Assembly: GCA_015061145.1 (NCBI GenBank)
Contig: SUXD01000002.1
Span: forward strand, 86,001-150,000
Reading direction: 5' to 3'
DNA length: 64,000 nucleotides
Source of the DNA: Bacteroidales bacterium
GTDB taxonomy: Bacteria; Bacteroidota; Bacteroidia; Bacteroidales; Paludibacteraceae
The position numbers were made by a program, and so were the translations under genes. Of the stretch, positions 17,102 to 26,794 are shown piece after piece; the stretch's first letter is position 1, and every line of letters begins with the position of its first letter. The notes under the pieces are model-generated. The model was not told where the DNA came from and searched no databases. It saw nothing but the letters and a program-made list of their open reading frames with translations.

Positions 17102-20100
17102 ATGCTACGCGACGAACTAAAAAAACGCATACTTATTTTGGACGGTGCCATGGGCACGATGATTCAAAAAGAAGGGCTGACGGAAGATGATTTCCGAGGC
17201 GAAAGGTTCGCCAATTGGGAATGCCCGCAAATGAAGGGAAACAACGAAGTGTTGTGCCTCACGAAACCTTCTGTCATCGAACACATCCACAGAGCTTACT
17301 TCGAAAGCGGTGCCGACATCATAAAGACTTGCACTTTCAACGCACAGCGCATCTCGCTGCACGACTACAACATGCAGGATTATGTACGCGAGATAAATCT
17401 GGCAGCAGGACGAATTGCGCGGAAAATAGCCGATGAATTCACAAAAAAGACGCCACACAAACCTCGCTTTGTCGTCGCCTCTATCGGACCAACAAACAAA
17501 ACCGCATCCATCTCTCCTGACGTAGAAAATCCCGCCGCAAGAGATGTGACTTTCGACGAGCTTTGCGACGCATACGAAGAACAAATGTCGGCCCTGCTAG
17601 AAACTGGAATTGACGGATTTTTGATTGAGACCATCTTCGACACGCTGAATGCCAAGGCTGCGGTCATGGCGGCACAGAAGGCAATGGCAAAATGCGGGAA
17701 ACAAGCGGAAATCATGCTGTCGGCCACCATCGCCGACCTCAGCGGACGCACCTTGTCGGGACAGACAATCTCTGCATTCATGGCTTCCATGGCGCATGTG
17801 CCCGTGCTCTCCATGGGATTGAATTGTTCTTTCGGTGCAGACAAACTGAAACCATACATTAAAGAAATCAGCGAAAAAGCACCATTTTTCGTCAGCGTTC
17901 ATCCCAATGCCGGACTTCCGAATCAATTTGGAGAATATGACGACACGCCCGAAGCGATGAAAGCGAAAATCAAAGAATTCATCGATGAAAAATGCGTAAA
18001 TATCATCGGCGGATGTTGCGGGACAACTCCTGCACATATCGCCACCTACAGCGAACTGCTCGCTCATAGTCACGAAATCAGAAAACCTGCAGAAAAAAGC
18101 AGCGATTTATGGCTGTCGGGCATGGATGACTTCCGTATCAAGTCCAACTCATTCCTTTTCAACAAAGACATCTCCTCCGAAGAACAAGAGACCTCGCTTT
18201 TCTGCAACATTGGCGAACGATGCAATGTGGCCGGGTCAAAGAAATTTCTGCGATTGATAAGCGAGAAAAACTATGACGAAGCGTTGACTATAGCCCGCAA
18301 TCAGGTGGAAGCCGGCGCACAAGTCATCGACATAAACATGGACGATGGCATGCTCGATGCCAAAACGGAAATGACAAACTTCGTGAACCTCATCGCCTCC
18401 GACCCCGAAGTGGCAAGGGTGCCGCTGATGATCGACTCTTCGCAATGGGATGTGATTGAGGCGGGACTGAAATGCGCGCAAGGCAAATGCATCGTAAACT
18501 CCATCAGCCTGAAAGAAGGAGAAGAAAAATTTCTGCAAAAAGCCGAAAAAATCAAACGCTACGGAGCCGCTACGGTTGTCATGGCATTCGACGAGCAAGG
18601 GCAAGCCGACACCTATGAACGGAAAATAGAAATCTGCGCCAGAGCTTACCGACTCCTCACCGAAAAAATCGGATTTGCGCCTCAAGATATCATTTTCGAC
18701 CCCAATGTACTTGCCATTGGCACTGGCATAGAAAGTCACAACAGTTACGGCATCGACTTCATCCGTGCCACACTATGGATAAAGGAGCATTTGCCCCATG
18801 CCAAAGTGAGCGGCGGCGTAAGCAACTTGTCATTCTCCTTCAGAGGAAACAATGCTGTACGCGAAGCCATGCATTCCGTGTTTCTGTACCACGCCAGAAA
18901 GGCCGGAATGGACATGGGCATTGTGAATGCAGGAATGCTGCAAATCTATGATGAGATAAATCCCGAACTGCTGCAATATGTCGAAGACATAGTGCTCAAC
19001 AGAAGACCCGACGCCACCGACCGCATGCTGCGCTTCAGCGAAACCTTAAAACAAGAGGGCTCCACAGAGGCGAAAAAGAACGATGAATGGCGGGAAAAAC
19101 CGCTCGACGACAGATTGAAACATGCACTCATCAAGGGCATCAACGAATACATGGAAATCGACCTCGAAGAAGCATTGAAAGTGTATGGCAGTCCGTTGGA
19201 AATCATCAAGAAACCGCTAATGGACGGCATCAACGAAGTGGGCGAACTGTTCGGGCAGGGCAAAATGTTTCTGCCGCAAGTGGTAAAAACCGCCCGAACC
19301 ATGAAAACTGCCGTTGCCTATCTGCAGCCATACATCGAAAAAAGCAACAGCCAGCAAAGCGCTAAAGCAGGCAGAATACTGATGGCCACTGTAAAAGGCG
19401 ATGTGCACGACATCGGGAAAAACATCGTGTGCGTAGTCATGTCGTGCAACAATTTCGATGTGATTGACCTCGGTGTGATGGTGCCTACCGAAACCATTGT
19501 AGAGAAAGCCATTGAATTAAAGGCTGACGCCATTGGGCTAAGCGGACTCATCACGCCATCGCTCGACGAGATGATAAAAGTGGTGCAAGCACTCGAAGCC
19601 AAAGGTCTGAAAATACCCGTGATGATTGGCGGCGCCACCACATCAGACATACACACCGCCGTGAAGATAGCACCCGAATACAGCGGTGTGGTAGCGTATG
19701 TGAAAGACGCGTCGCAAAACGCTTATGTCGCTTCTGCGCTTATCAACGGCGATCAGAAATTTATCGCCGACCTGAAAAAACATCAAGAGGAAATCCGCAC
19801 AGCCAATTCAAAAAAGAAACCAGAACTGCTGCCTATCGACGAAGCAAAAGAAAATGCGCCGAAAACCGACTGGAGCAACGAACATATCACACACCCAACC
19901 TCCATCAATCGCATCACGCTCAACGACATCGACCTCAACCTTATAGCACCGCTCGTCAACTGGCGCATGCTGCTCTATGCATGGAAACTGTCGGGCGATT
20001 TCGAAGACATCGAGCAGATAGCCGACGAAAACGAGGCGCAGCAATGGTTGGCTAAATATCACGGAAAATACAAAGACAAAGCAGAAGAAGCTGCAAAAAT

Positions 20101-20764
20101 CATCATTGACGGCAAACGGATTTTGCGCCACATGATTGACGAGCAGCTGACAACAGCGCACGCCGTAGTGCAAATACTGCCCGCCAACAGCATCGGCGAC
20201 GAAGTGGCTATTTACACCGACGACCAACGAAACGACGAGCGCTGCCGCTTCCATTTCCTGCGTCAGCAGAAACCTGGCGACGACGGGCACTGCACTTCAC
20301 TCGCCGACTACATAGCGCCTGCCGGAACAGCCGACTATATCGGCATGTTTGCCGCCACTGCCGGCATAGGATTGAAACAGCATACCGACCACATAGCCGC
20401 AGAAGGGAACGAATACGAAGCCATCATGATGAAACTCCTCGCCGACCGATTGGCAGAAGCGCTCTCAGAATGGCTGCATTATCAAGTGCGCACTAAATAT
20501 TGGGCATACGCCCCCAACGAGCCTTTCGACATCCAGAAACTGCTTCAGTACCAATACACAGGCATACGGCCCGCCATCGGCTATCCGTCGATACCGCAAC
20601 ACGAAATCAAACGACAAGTATTTGATCTACTGAATGTTACCACTAACACGCACATCGAACTGACCGAAACACTGGGCATGTCGCCTGCCGCCTCGGTATG
20701 CGGATTTTATTTCGCCAACGAGAAAGCGCGATACATCCTCGTGGGCGATACTGAAGGGCAATAA
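17102..20764 (+). CDS. metH: cobalamin-dependent methionine synthase
   Basis: Transfers the methyl group of 5-methyltetrahydrofolate to homocysteine through methylcobalamin. 1220 residues with all four modules: homocysteine domain (about 1-320) with zinc cysteines in GGCCGTTPAHI; pterin domain (about 340-620) with SKKFLRLI and NVLAIGTGIESH; cobalamin cap and Rossmann domain with the B12-ligand motif D-x-H-x-x-G in GDVHDIGKNIV (about residue 767); and the C-terminal reactivation domain ending in VCGFYFANEKARYILVGDTEGQ. Only 9 nt separate it from dacB, so there is no room for a cobalamin riboswitch directly upstream. Homocysteine can come from the MetY encoded at 50952-52277. Confidence 0.98.
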   Translation: MLRDELKKRILILDGAMGTMIQKEGLTEDDFRGERFANWECPQMKGNNEVLCLTKPSVIEHIHRAYFESGADIIKTCTFNAQRISLHDYNMQDYVREINLAAGRIARKIADEFTKKTPHKPRFVVASIGPTNKTASISPDVENPAARDVTFDELCDAYEEQMSALLETGIDGFLIETIFDTLNAKAAVMAAQKAMAKCGKQAEIMLSATIADLSGRTLSGQTISAFMASMAHVPVLSMGLNCSFGADKLKPYIKEISEKAPFFVSVHPNAGLPNQFGEYDDTPEAMKAKIKEFIDEKCVNIIGGCCGTTPAHIATYSELLAHSHEIRKPAEKSSDLWLSGMDDFRIKSNSFLFNKDISSEEQETSLFCNIGERCNVAGSKKFLRLISEKNYDEALTIARNQVEAGAQVIDINMDDGMLDAKTEMTNFVNLIASDPEVARVPLMIDSSQWDVIEAGLKCAQGKCIVNSISLKEGEEKFLQKAEKIKRYGAATVVMAFDEQGQADTYERKIEICARAYRLLTEKIGFAPQDIIFDPNVLAIGTGIESHNSYGIDFIRATLWIKEHLPHAKVSGGVSNLSFSFRGNNAVREAMHSVFLYHARKAGMDMGIVNAGMLQIYDEINPELLQYVEDIVLNRRPDATDRMLRFSETLKQEGSTEAKKNDEWREKPLDDRLKHALIKGINEYMEIDLEEALKVYGSPLEIIKKPLMDGINEVGELFGQGKMFLPQVVKTARTMKTAVAYLQPYIEKSNSQQSAKAGRILMATVKGDVHDIGKNIVCVVMSCNNFDVIDLGVMVPTETIVEKAIELKADAIGLSGLITPSLDEMIKVVQALEAKGLKIPVMIGGATTSDIHTAVKIAPEYSGVVAYVKDASQNAYVASALINGDQKFIADLKKHQEEIRTANSKKKPELLPIDEAKENAPKTDWSNEHITHPTSINRITLNDIDLNLIAPLVNWRMLLYAWKLSGDFEDIEQIADENEAQQWLAKYHGKYKDKAEEAAKIIIDGKRILRHMIDEQLTTAHAVVQILPANSIGDEVAIYTDDQRNDERCRFHFLRQQKPGDDGHCTSLADYIAPAGTADYIGMFAATAGIGLKQHTDHIAAEGNEYEAIMMKLLADRLAEALSEWLHYQVRTKYWAYAPNEPFDIQKLLQYQYTGIRPAIGYPSIPQHEIKRQVFDLLNVTTNTHIELTETLGMSPAASVCGFYFANEKARYILVGDTEGQ

Positions 20765-20935
20765 ATCTTCAACTTGGGAACTCAGCGACAAGAAGCGTTT
20801 TTTGCGGTGAATAGCGGACAATTTGCCAAAATCAACAAATAAAAGATGCCAAAAACAGGCTCAAAGATAGCGAAACAGCCTCGCTGTTGTTCTGATAAAT
20901 AAATCAACAAAATTTAAACAGCTTCTAAATTTTAT

Positions 20936-20966
20936 TTTGTACAATAATAAAAAAAATATATCTTTG
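20936..20966 (+). promoter_or_regulatory. Bacteroidota-type promoter of pckA
   Basis: TTTG (20936-20939), a 19-nt spacer, then TATCTTTG (20959-20966). This fits the lineage's -33 TTTG and -7 TAnnTTTG elements exactly. The expected start of transcription is near 20971, giving a leader of about 55 nt before the pckA ATG. It lies in the 262-bp gap after metH, which otherwise shows only one short hairpin (20874-20888). Confidence 0.75.
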
Positions 20967-21026
20967 TGACGCTTTCGGCAAAATTGAAAGAGAATTAAAT
21001 TTAATTATAAATCAACTTAAATTATT

Positions 21027-22628
21027 ATGGCAAATTTAGATTTGACAAAGTACGGAATTACAGGAGCAACTGTAATCGCGCACAATCCTTCTTACGAACA
21101 ACTGTTCGCAGAAGAAACCAAAGCAGGTCTTGAAGGCTACGAAAAAGGTCAGAACACTGAACTCGGAGCTGTAAATGTAATGACTGGTATTTTCACCGGC
21201 CGTTCACCTAAGGACAAATACATTGTGATGGACGCAAACTCAAAAAACACTGTATGGTGGACATCTGACGCTTACAAAAACGACAACCACCCTATGAGTG
21301 AAGAAGTTTGGGCAAAAGTTAAAGACATCGCAAAAAAAGAACTTTGCAACAAAAACCTTTATGTTGTTGACGCATTCTGCGGCGCAAACAAAGATACCCG
21401 CATGGCTGTTCGCTTCATCGTTGAAGTAGCATGGCAGGCTCACTTTGTAACAAACATGTTCATCAAACCTACCGCTGAAGAATTGGCTAACTTCACACCT
21501 GACTTCATCGTTTACAACGCTTCTAAAGCAAAAGTTGAAAATTACAAAGAACTCGGATTGAACTCTGAAACTTGTGTAGCATTCAACACTACTTCAAAAG
21601 AACAAGTTATCATCAACACTTGGTACGGCGGCGAAATGAAAAAAGGTATGTTCTCAATGATGAACTACTACTTGCCTTTGAAAGGTATCGCTTCTATGCA
21701 CTGCTCTGCAAACTGCAACATGGAAGGAAAAGAAACCGCTATCTTCTTCGGTTTGTCTGGTACAGGTAAAACCACTTTGTCAACTGACCCGAAACGTAAA
21801 TTGATCGGTGACGACGAGCACGGATGGGACGACAACGGCGTGTTCAACTTCGAAGGCGGATGCTACGCTAAAGTTATCGGCCTTTCTAAAGAACACGAAC
21901 CTGACATCTACGGCGCTATCAAACGCGACGCATTGCTCGAAAACGTAACTGTTGACGCTAACGGCAAAATCGATTTCAACGACAAATCAGTTACTGAAAA
22001 CACTCGTGTTTCTTATCCTATCAACCACATCAAGAACATCCAGCCGGGTTCTTCTGCACCTGCTGCTAAGAATGTTATCTTCTTGTCGGCTGACGCATTC
22101 GGCGTATTGCCTCCTGTATCAATCCTGACTCCAGAACAGACTAAATACTATTTCTTGAGCGGATTTACTGCTAAATTGGCTGGTACAGAACGCGGTATCA
22201 CCGAACCTACTCCAACTTTCTCTGCATGTTTCGGACAAGCATTCTTGGAATTGCACCCAACTAAATATGCTGAAGAATTGGTTAAGAAAATGGAAAAATC
22301 AGGCGCTAAAGCATACTTGGTGAACACTGGATGGAACGGTACTGGCAAACGTATCTCAATTCCTGACACTCGTGGTATCATCGACGCTATCCTCGACGGT
22401 TCAATCCTGAAAGCTGAAACGAAGATGATTCCTATGTTCAACTTTGAAGTACCTACTGCATTGCCAAATGTAAACCCTGCTATCCTCGACCCACGCGACA
22501 CTTACGCTAACGCATCAGAATGGGAAGTGAAAGCAAAAGATTTGGCTGCTCGCTTTATCAAAAACTTCGACAAATACACAACTAACGAAGCTGGTAAAGC
22601 ATTGGTTGCTGCTGGTCCTCAATTGTAA
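21027..22628 (+). CDS. pckA: phosphoenolpyruvate carboxykinase (ATP)
   Basis: Interconverts oxaloacetate and phosphoenolpyruvate with ATP/ADP. In fermenting Bacteroidales it often runs toward oxaloacetate, fixing CO2 and making ATP on the way to succinate. 533 residues. Motifs: [12 protein letters not shown] for substrate binding, [11 protein letters not shown] as the ATP P-loop (about residue 240), and [11 protein letters not shown] for metal binding. Its codons favour a smaller set than neighbouring genes, consistent with high expression. Own promoter upstream and a strong terminator downstream, so monocistronic. Confidence 0.98.
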   Translation: MANLDLTKYGITGATVIAHNPSYEQLFAEETKAGLEGYEKGQNTELGAVNVMTGIFTGRSPKDKYIVMDANSKNTVWWTSDAYKNDNHPMSEEVWAKVKDIAKKELCNKNLYVVDAFCGANKDTRMAVRFIVEVAWQAHFVTNMFIKPTAEELANFTPDFIVYNASKAKVENYKELGLNSETCVAFNTTSKEQVIINTWYGGEMKKGMFSMMNYYLPLKGIASMHCSANCNMEGKETAIFFGLSGTGKTTLSTDPKRKLIGDDEHGWDDNGVFNFEGGCYAKVIGLSKEHEPDIYGAIKRDALLENVTVDANGKIDFNDKSVTENTRVSYPINHIKNIQPGSSAPAAKNVIFLSADAFGVLPPVSILTPEQTKYYFLSGFTAKLAGTERGITEPTPTFSACFGQAFLELHPTKYAEELVKKMEKSGAKAYLVNTGWNGTGKRISIPDTRGIIDAILDGSILKAETKMIPMFNFEVPTALPNVNPAILDPRDTYANASEWEVKAKDLAARFIKNFDKYTTNEAGKALVAAGPQL

Positions 22629-22648
22629 TTTAATACAATTTAATACAC

Positions 22649-22687
22649 AAAGAATAGTCTTTCTCACGGAAGGACTATTCTTTTTTT
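22649..22687 (+). terminator. intrinsic terminator after pckA
   Basis: Stem 22649-22664 with 22668-22683 around the loop CAC, with two G-U or mismatched positions, followed by a run of seven or more T. Ends 10 bp before the next ATG. Confidence 0.88.
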
Positions 22688-22696
22688 ATCATTATT

Positions 22697-24403
22697 ATGA
22701 GAAAAATATCTTGGAATAAAATTATTGGAAAATTTATCGAAGGATTCAACCATTTTTCAATTTGGATATTGTCTTTCTTTGTGGTTTCTATTTGGTCTTT
22801 GCTTCAGAATCATCAGTTGGTGGACACCAACACCAGCTGGAGAATTTATGTCATAACTATTGGCGGTGCGATATGGAGTGTTTCTGCAACGCTTTTCTGC
22901 GAGCATCGTTATTCCCCAAAAACAACGTTTAGAGCGTCGCTTGGCGTCTATTTACTTTGGACAACATATGCATTGTTGCTGCCAGATATTGACAAAATGA
23001 ATGCGGCTTTGAGTATTTCTTTCTCTGCATTGTGTACAGTTGCTGTATTCTCGTTGTTTTTCGTTTCTTTCTTTGGTTGCAAAGATGAAGAAATCTGTTT
23101 TTGGAATTTTTCGCAAAGCACATTGTGTACTTTGTTGTATGCATTGTTGTTTGGATTGATAATACAAGGAGGCCTTTCTCTGGCTGTTTTTGCTTTAGAC
23201 TCTTTGTTCTCGTTGTCAGTTGGTTCAAGATGCTATGGCGATTTGACAGTGTTGTGTCATTTGTTGTTTGTTCCAATCTATTTTGTTTGCAATCTGCCAG
23301 AAAAGGAAAACAAGTTTAATAACGAATTAAGCATAATCAGCAAAACGACAAAAGTGTTGTCGTTATATATATTGCTACCTATTACGACCATTTATTTTGT
23401 TATTTTGTATGCCTATATGGCAAAAATTCTTTTCACTTGGACTTTGCCGCAGGGAATGGTTACTTGGTTGGTGTCAGTCTCAATGGTTATTTATTTCCTC
23501 ATTATTACATTTTGCTACCCATTGTTTGTGCGAGGCGAAAACAAAGTGGCAGAATTTGTATCCCGTTATATGGGCTTGATTGCCTTGCCATTAGTGGTAT
23601 TGATGAGCGTGGGCATTTTGTATCGCATCAATCAGTATGGCATCACGATTAGTCGTGGCTATGTGTTATTGCTTAATATTTGGTTTTATGCAATGATTGT
23701 GTGGCTGACATTGACTAAATCCCATAAAATTCGTTTGATACCAATTTCTTTTTGTGTAATATTTTTCATCTCATCAATTGGCCCGTGGAGTGTAGCGAAT
23801 GTTACTTATAAGACGATTTCAGGACGGTTGAAAGATAACATACAGAAGAGTGGGGCATATCAAGATGGGAAACTTGACGAAATGGCTTTTCTTGCGTATG
23901 TAAACGCCAATGATAGTATTGCTGAACAGATTTTTACCGATAAACGATATCTTGATGCTTATTATCGAAACGAATACGAAAAAGACCTTTTTTCGGAGAA
24001 TAGTGATGATAATTATCAGTTATTTCACGAATTACTCAATGACAGTTCATATGACTTTGCATCGAAAGAAAAGAAAGTGGAATTATTATATGAAACAAAT
24101 GATATTGCTAATATACCGCAAGAGACGGGCGGATATAAGTATTATATTCATGTGGATTACTGTACAGATAAGATTAAGATTGAGGATGATCGTTTGATGA
24201 TTGATAACATATACAAACATGATAATATAACAATACCATTGCCTACAAAAGAATATAAAGAAGATGAAATTTTTACTTATGTGTATAAAGATGGCATTGT
24301 GCATCTGAAATATCTTAAAGGTGTTTTTTATCCAGAAAGAGATTCAAACCGTTACGAAATAAACAGATTTGAATGTGATTTGTTTTATAATTTTCAAGAA
24401 TAG
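22697..24403 (+). CDS. DUF4153-type multispanning membrane protein
   Basis: 568 residues. The N-terminal two thirds hold about ten hydrophobic spans, beginning FSIWILSFFVVSIWSLL. The C-terminal third is soluble: from GRLKDNIQKSGAYQDGKLDEM to the end, charged and tyrosine-rich. The span pattern and the stretch NQYGITISRGYVLLLNIWF with IGPWSVANVTYKTISGRLK match the DUF4153 family. Function unknown. AT-rich relative to pckA. Starts 10 bp after the pckA terminator and ends before its own strong terminator, so probably a single-gene unit; no promoter stands out in the short gap. Confidence 0.82.
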   Translation: MRKISWNKIIGKFIEGFNHFSIWILSFFVVSIWSLLQNHQLVDTNTSWRIYVITIGGAIWSVSATLFCEHRYSPKTTFRASLGVYLLWTTYALLLPDIDKMNAALSISFSALCTVAVFSLFFVSFFGCKDEEICFWNFSQSTLCTLLYALLFGLIIQGGLSLAVFALDSLFSLSVGSRCYGDLTVLCHLLFVPIYFVCNLPEKENKFNNELSIISKTTKVLSLYILLPITTIYFVILYAYMAKILFTWTLPQGMVTWLVSVSMVIYFLIITFCYPLFVRGENKVAEFVSRYMGLIALPLVVLMSVGILYRINQYGITISRGYVLLLNIWFYAMIVWLTLTKSHKIRLIPISFCVIFFISSIGPWSVANVTYKTISGRLKDNIQKSGAYQDGKLDEMAFLAYVNANDSIAEQIFTDKRYLDAYYRNEYEKDLFSENSDDNYQLFHELLNDSSYDFASKEKKVELLYETNDIANIPQETGGYKYYIHVDYCTDKIKIEDDRLMIDNIYKHDNITIPLPTKEYKEDEIFTYVYKDGIVHLKYLKGVFYPERDSNRYEINRFECDLFYNFQE

Positions 24404-24436
24404 TTTCTTGAAAATTATAAAACAAACAATTATTTC

Positions 24437-24456
24437 GTAGAGACGTTTCATGAAAC
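24437..24456. repeat. truncated copy of GTAGAGACG palindromic repeat
   Basis: GTAGAGACG followed by the perfect 12-bp palindrome GTTTCATGAAAC (24445-24456). The expected second arm CGTCTCTAC is missing. The same left arm occurs in the intact copy 109 bp downstream. Confidence 0.6.
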
Positions 24457-24465
24457 TTTATATGA

Positions 24466-24502
24466 AATAACAGCCACCCTTTGGGGTGGCTGTTATTTTT
24501 TT
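24466..24502 (+). terminator. intrinsic terminator after the DUF4153 gene
   Basis: Perfect 14-bp stem AATAACAGCCACCC (24466-24479) with 24484-24497, loop TTTG, then a T run to 24502. Confidence 0.9.
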
Positions 24503-24537
24503 GGGGGGATCGGCAAACCGTTCAGCATCAGTATTGG

Positions 24538-24620
24538 TGCGGTAAAAAAACAAACGGTTGTTTTGTAGAGACGGCCCATGGACCGTCTCTACGGCAATAC
24601 GTACGTTGTTTTATACCGCA
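24538..24620. repeat. nested palindromic REP/MITE-like element
   Basis: Inner palindrome 24565-24592: 10-bp arms GTAGAGACGG and CCGTCTCTAC around a CCATGG-type centre with one mismatched pair. Outer imperfect arms TGCGGTAAAAAAACAAACG (24538-24556) and CGTTGTTTTATACCGCA (24604-24620) also pair. Lies in the 355-bp gap between the DUF4153 gene and the convergent ATP-grasp gene. Nothing else is evident in 24621-24758. Short GTAGAGAC palindromes of this look are scattered through many Bacteroidota genomes; no transposase is present here. Confidence 0.75.
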
Positions 24621-24758
24621 AACGATTGAATTATAATAATTTATAATTTACAATAGACGATGCACACATTGTTCCAACGGAAACATGTAAATTTTCATCG
24701 GAAACCGCACGGCAAATTATTTTACAAAAAACTGATTATCAACCAATAGTCATCCGCA

Positions 24759-25685
24759 TTATTCACGGGATGTTATTTTTTCTGGCAACGAAATCATTGC
24801 ACCCAATCGTTCGTCATACTCGCGTTTTTTCCAGTCCACCATTCCACTGCATGTATAAAATGTCAATTCTCCGAAATAAGGTCTGCCATTGATCTCATAC
24901 AAATCGACACGCACTTGAGGAAGTCCTGCTGACAGTTTCTTTGCCAATTGTTTCATTTCTTCAAAAGATTCCGGTTTGGGAGGCAAATTGTCCATTTTTT
25001 TATAGTCAGTCCTTTCTATATCCAACAGTTTGTAATCCATATCAGCAAATCCGATGACTGCGGTTGCATGGTTCTCCAGACCTTTAGAAATGTACATCAA
25101 ACGAGGCTCACCATTGAAACAGAAGAACTTATAATCAACAATATCGTCAGTTGCATCGTTTTTCATAAACTTCTCAACAATGATACGCGGTTCTATTTGT
25201 GAATATACCCATTCTCGGGTTTTCTTTCCATAATACTTCACCCGCAAGGCTTTGTTAATCTTCCTGCGAGCATTTTCAATATCAAAAGTGCTTTTATCTC
25301 TACAGATAATCACACTGGCACAATCGTGCGTGCATTTTATGACAAATTGTTTCGGCAGCTTATCGAAATCAATCTCATCAAAACTTTTATACACACCTAT
25401 TGTAGGAATGATATACTCCTCACCTATTATCTCTGCCACCTTCGCTTTGGCCTCTGCCTTATCCACTAGCAGCGGCAGTTCAGGCTTTCTGTAATATAAC
25501 TTCATCCATTGTATTTTCTCGTTAAAAGTCGTTGGATGTTCAATGTCGGGTTTGTATGCAAATTTATATTCAAAACATAATTCAATGCACTCTTTATCAG
25601 AAAGATGCATCAGACCCCATTTCTCAAAACTTAATTTCCATAATTTCGGATGCTTGATTTTTCTTAATAAACTTCGAAATTCCAT
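24759..25685 (-). CDS. TupA-like ATP-grasp protein
   Basis: 308 residues, cytosolic. Matches the TupA-like ATP-grasp family usually found in capsule and exopolysaccharide clusters. Visible parts are HPTTFNEKIQWMKLYYRKPELPLLVDKAEAK at the N terminus, KLPKQFVIKCTHDCASVIICRDKS (nucleotide-binding lysine), PRIIVEKFM, and the metal-binding C-terminal PQVRVDLYEINGRPYFGELTFYTCSG. It probably joins an amino acid or polyamine to a sugar acid, but the substrate cannot be read. It stands alone with no polysaccharide genes nearby and is flanked by repeats, so it may have been acquired or stranded. Confidence 0.82.
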   Translation of the reverse strand: MEFRSLLRKIKHPKLWKLSFEKWGLMHLSDKECIELCFEYKFAYKPDIEHPTTFNEKIQWMKLYYRKPELPLLVDKAEAKAKVAEIIGEEYIIPTIGVYKSFDEIDFDKLPKQFVIKCTHDCASVIICRDKSTFDIENARRKINKALRVKYYGKKTREWVYSQIEPRIIVEKFMKNDATDDIVDYKFFCFNGEPRLMYISKGLENHATAVIGFADMDYKLLDIERTDYKKMDNLPPKPESFEEMKQLAKKLSAGLPQVRVDLYEINGRPYFGELTFYTCSGMVDWKKREYDERLGAMISLPEKITSRE

Positions 25686-25718
25686 ATTCTATCCTTTCTT
25701 TTTATATCTTCTATATAT

Positions 25719-26492
25719 TCAAAATCTTGTTCTTTTCACTACCTTCAAGCTCACTTCGTAGAGCAGATAAACCGGCAGCGCCACCGCAAAAAGTGTAAAC
25801 GCATCAGCCGTTGGAGTGATGACGGCGGCAACTATCAGAATCGCCACAAACGCATGCTTGCGGTATTGCTTCATCAGTGATGAATTCAACAAGCCAAACT
25901 TGGCCAATAACCAGCACACAATAGGAAGTTCGAAGACCACGCCCATCGTAAGGCTCATCACTAACAAAGTAGAAATGTACGATTCGAGCGAGATAAGATT
26001 TTCCACCTCAACGCTCACCTGATATGTGCCAAGAAAACGGAAAGTGAGCGGGAAAAGCAGGAAATAACTCGACAACACACCCACAAAAAACAACAAATAC
26101 GCACAAGGCAATATCAGACGCGCATAGTGACGTTCGTTGTCGTAGAGCGCAGGCGAAACAAAATGAAAAAACTGATAGACCACATACGGCGAAGCGCAGA
26201 CAACGCCCATACATAACGCCATTTGGAGATGCGCCACAAACTGTTGCGCCAACCCCGTGTTGATAAGTTTAACAGAAAAAGGCTCCAACTCTCCGCCAAA
26301 GAACGCTGACAGCTGTCCCAACAGGCGGTAAGTGATGAAATCGGCGTTTCTCGGAGCAAGCACCACATCGAACAGCGAATTTTTGAAAACAAATGCCACC
26401 ACCGTGAAAGCCAACGACACAACCACGCTTCGCACTATTGCGGAGCGCAGCGCGTCAAGATGCTCCCAAAAACTCATCGACTCGTCAGTCAT
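25719..26492 (-). CDS. tatC: Sec-independent protein translocase TatC
   Basis: Receptor subunit of the Tat pathway, which exports folded proteins with twin-arginine signals. 257 residues from ATG 26492. That ATG overlaps the tatA stop (ATGACTGA), so translational coupling supports this start over the open codons upstream. Six hydrophobic spans, the N-terminal [15 protein letters not shown] signature (family: F-x-HL-x-ELR-x-R) and the central [21 protein letters not shown]. The glutamate region [15 protein letters not shown] is present. Forms a minimal TatA-TatC system; no tatB is seen. Confidence 0.95.
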   Translation of the reverse strand: MTDESMSFWEHLDALRSAIVRSVVVSLAFTVVAFVFKNSLFDVVLAPRNADFITYRLLGQLSAFFGGELEPFSVKLINTGLAQQFVAHLQMALCMGVVCASPYVVYQFFHFVSPALYDNERHYARLILPCAYLLFFVGVLSSYFLLFPLTFRFLGTYQVSVEVENLISLESYISTLLVMSLTMGVVFELPIVCWLLAKFGLLNSSLMKQYRKHAFVAILIVAAVITPTADAFTLFAVALPVYLLYEVSLKVVKRTRF

Positions 26493-26685
26493 TCTTCTTG
26501 TCGCCGTCGTCTTTTTTGGCGTCAGACTCCACACCGTTCATGCCTTCCTTAAAATTCTTTACTCCCTTGCCCAATCCACGCATCAGTTCGGGAATTTTCT
26601 TGCCGCCAAAAAGCAGCAGCACTACCAGGGCTATCACCAAAATTTCGGGCAATCCAATGCCGCCGAGAAAAAGTAATGTGTTCAT
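26485..26685 (-). CDS. tatA: Sec-independent protein translocase TatA
   Basis: 66 residues. One N-terminal span ([23 protein letters not shown]), then the amphipathic helix [15 protein letters not shown] with the FGxxKxPEL-type hinge, and a lysine/aspartate-rich tail. This is the pore-forming TatA/E type. First gene of the tatA-tatC pair, with its own promoter and a leader that contains a perfect palindrome (26702-26721). Confidence 0.94.
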   Translation of the reverse strand: MNTLLFLGGIGLPEILVIALVVLLLFGGKKIPELMRGLGKGVKNFKEGMNGVESDAKKDDGDKKND

Positions 26686-26701
26686 TAGTGTAAAGTATAA
26701 G

Positions 26702-26721
26702 GAGAATTGAACTCAATTCTC
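26702..26721 (-). promoter_or_regulatory. perfect palindrome in the tatA leader
   Basis: GAGAATTGA-AC-TCAATTCTC, two exact 9-bp arms 16 bp upstream of the tatA ATG and downstream of the likely transcription start. It could be a protein-binding site or a leader hairpin limiting tatA translation. No known consensus matched. Confidence 0.5.
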
Positions 26722-26755
26722 ATGTATTATGTAAAATTATCTCGTTTCTTGCTTA

Positions 26756-26787
26756 CAAATGTATTATTTTTTCTGCTAATCATCAAA
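26756..26787 (-). promoter_or_regulatory. Bacteroidota-type promoter of tatA-tatC
   Basis: On the minus strand: TTTG (26787-26784), 20 nt, TACATTTG (26763-26756). Matches the -33/-7 elements. Transcription should start near 26750, leaving about 65 nt of leader before tatA. Confidence 0.65.
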
Positions 26788-26794
26788 TTGCTGA

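Noticed and set aside
20874..20888. Hairpin AACAGC-CTC-GCTGTT as metH terminator
   Set aside because: Only 6 bp and no T run follows.
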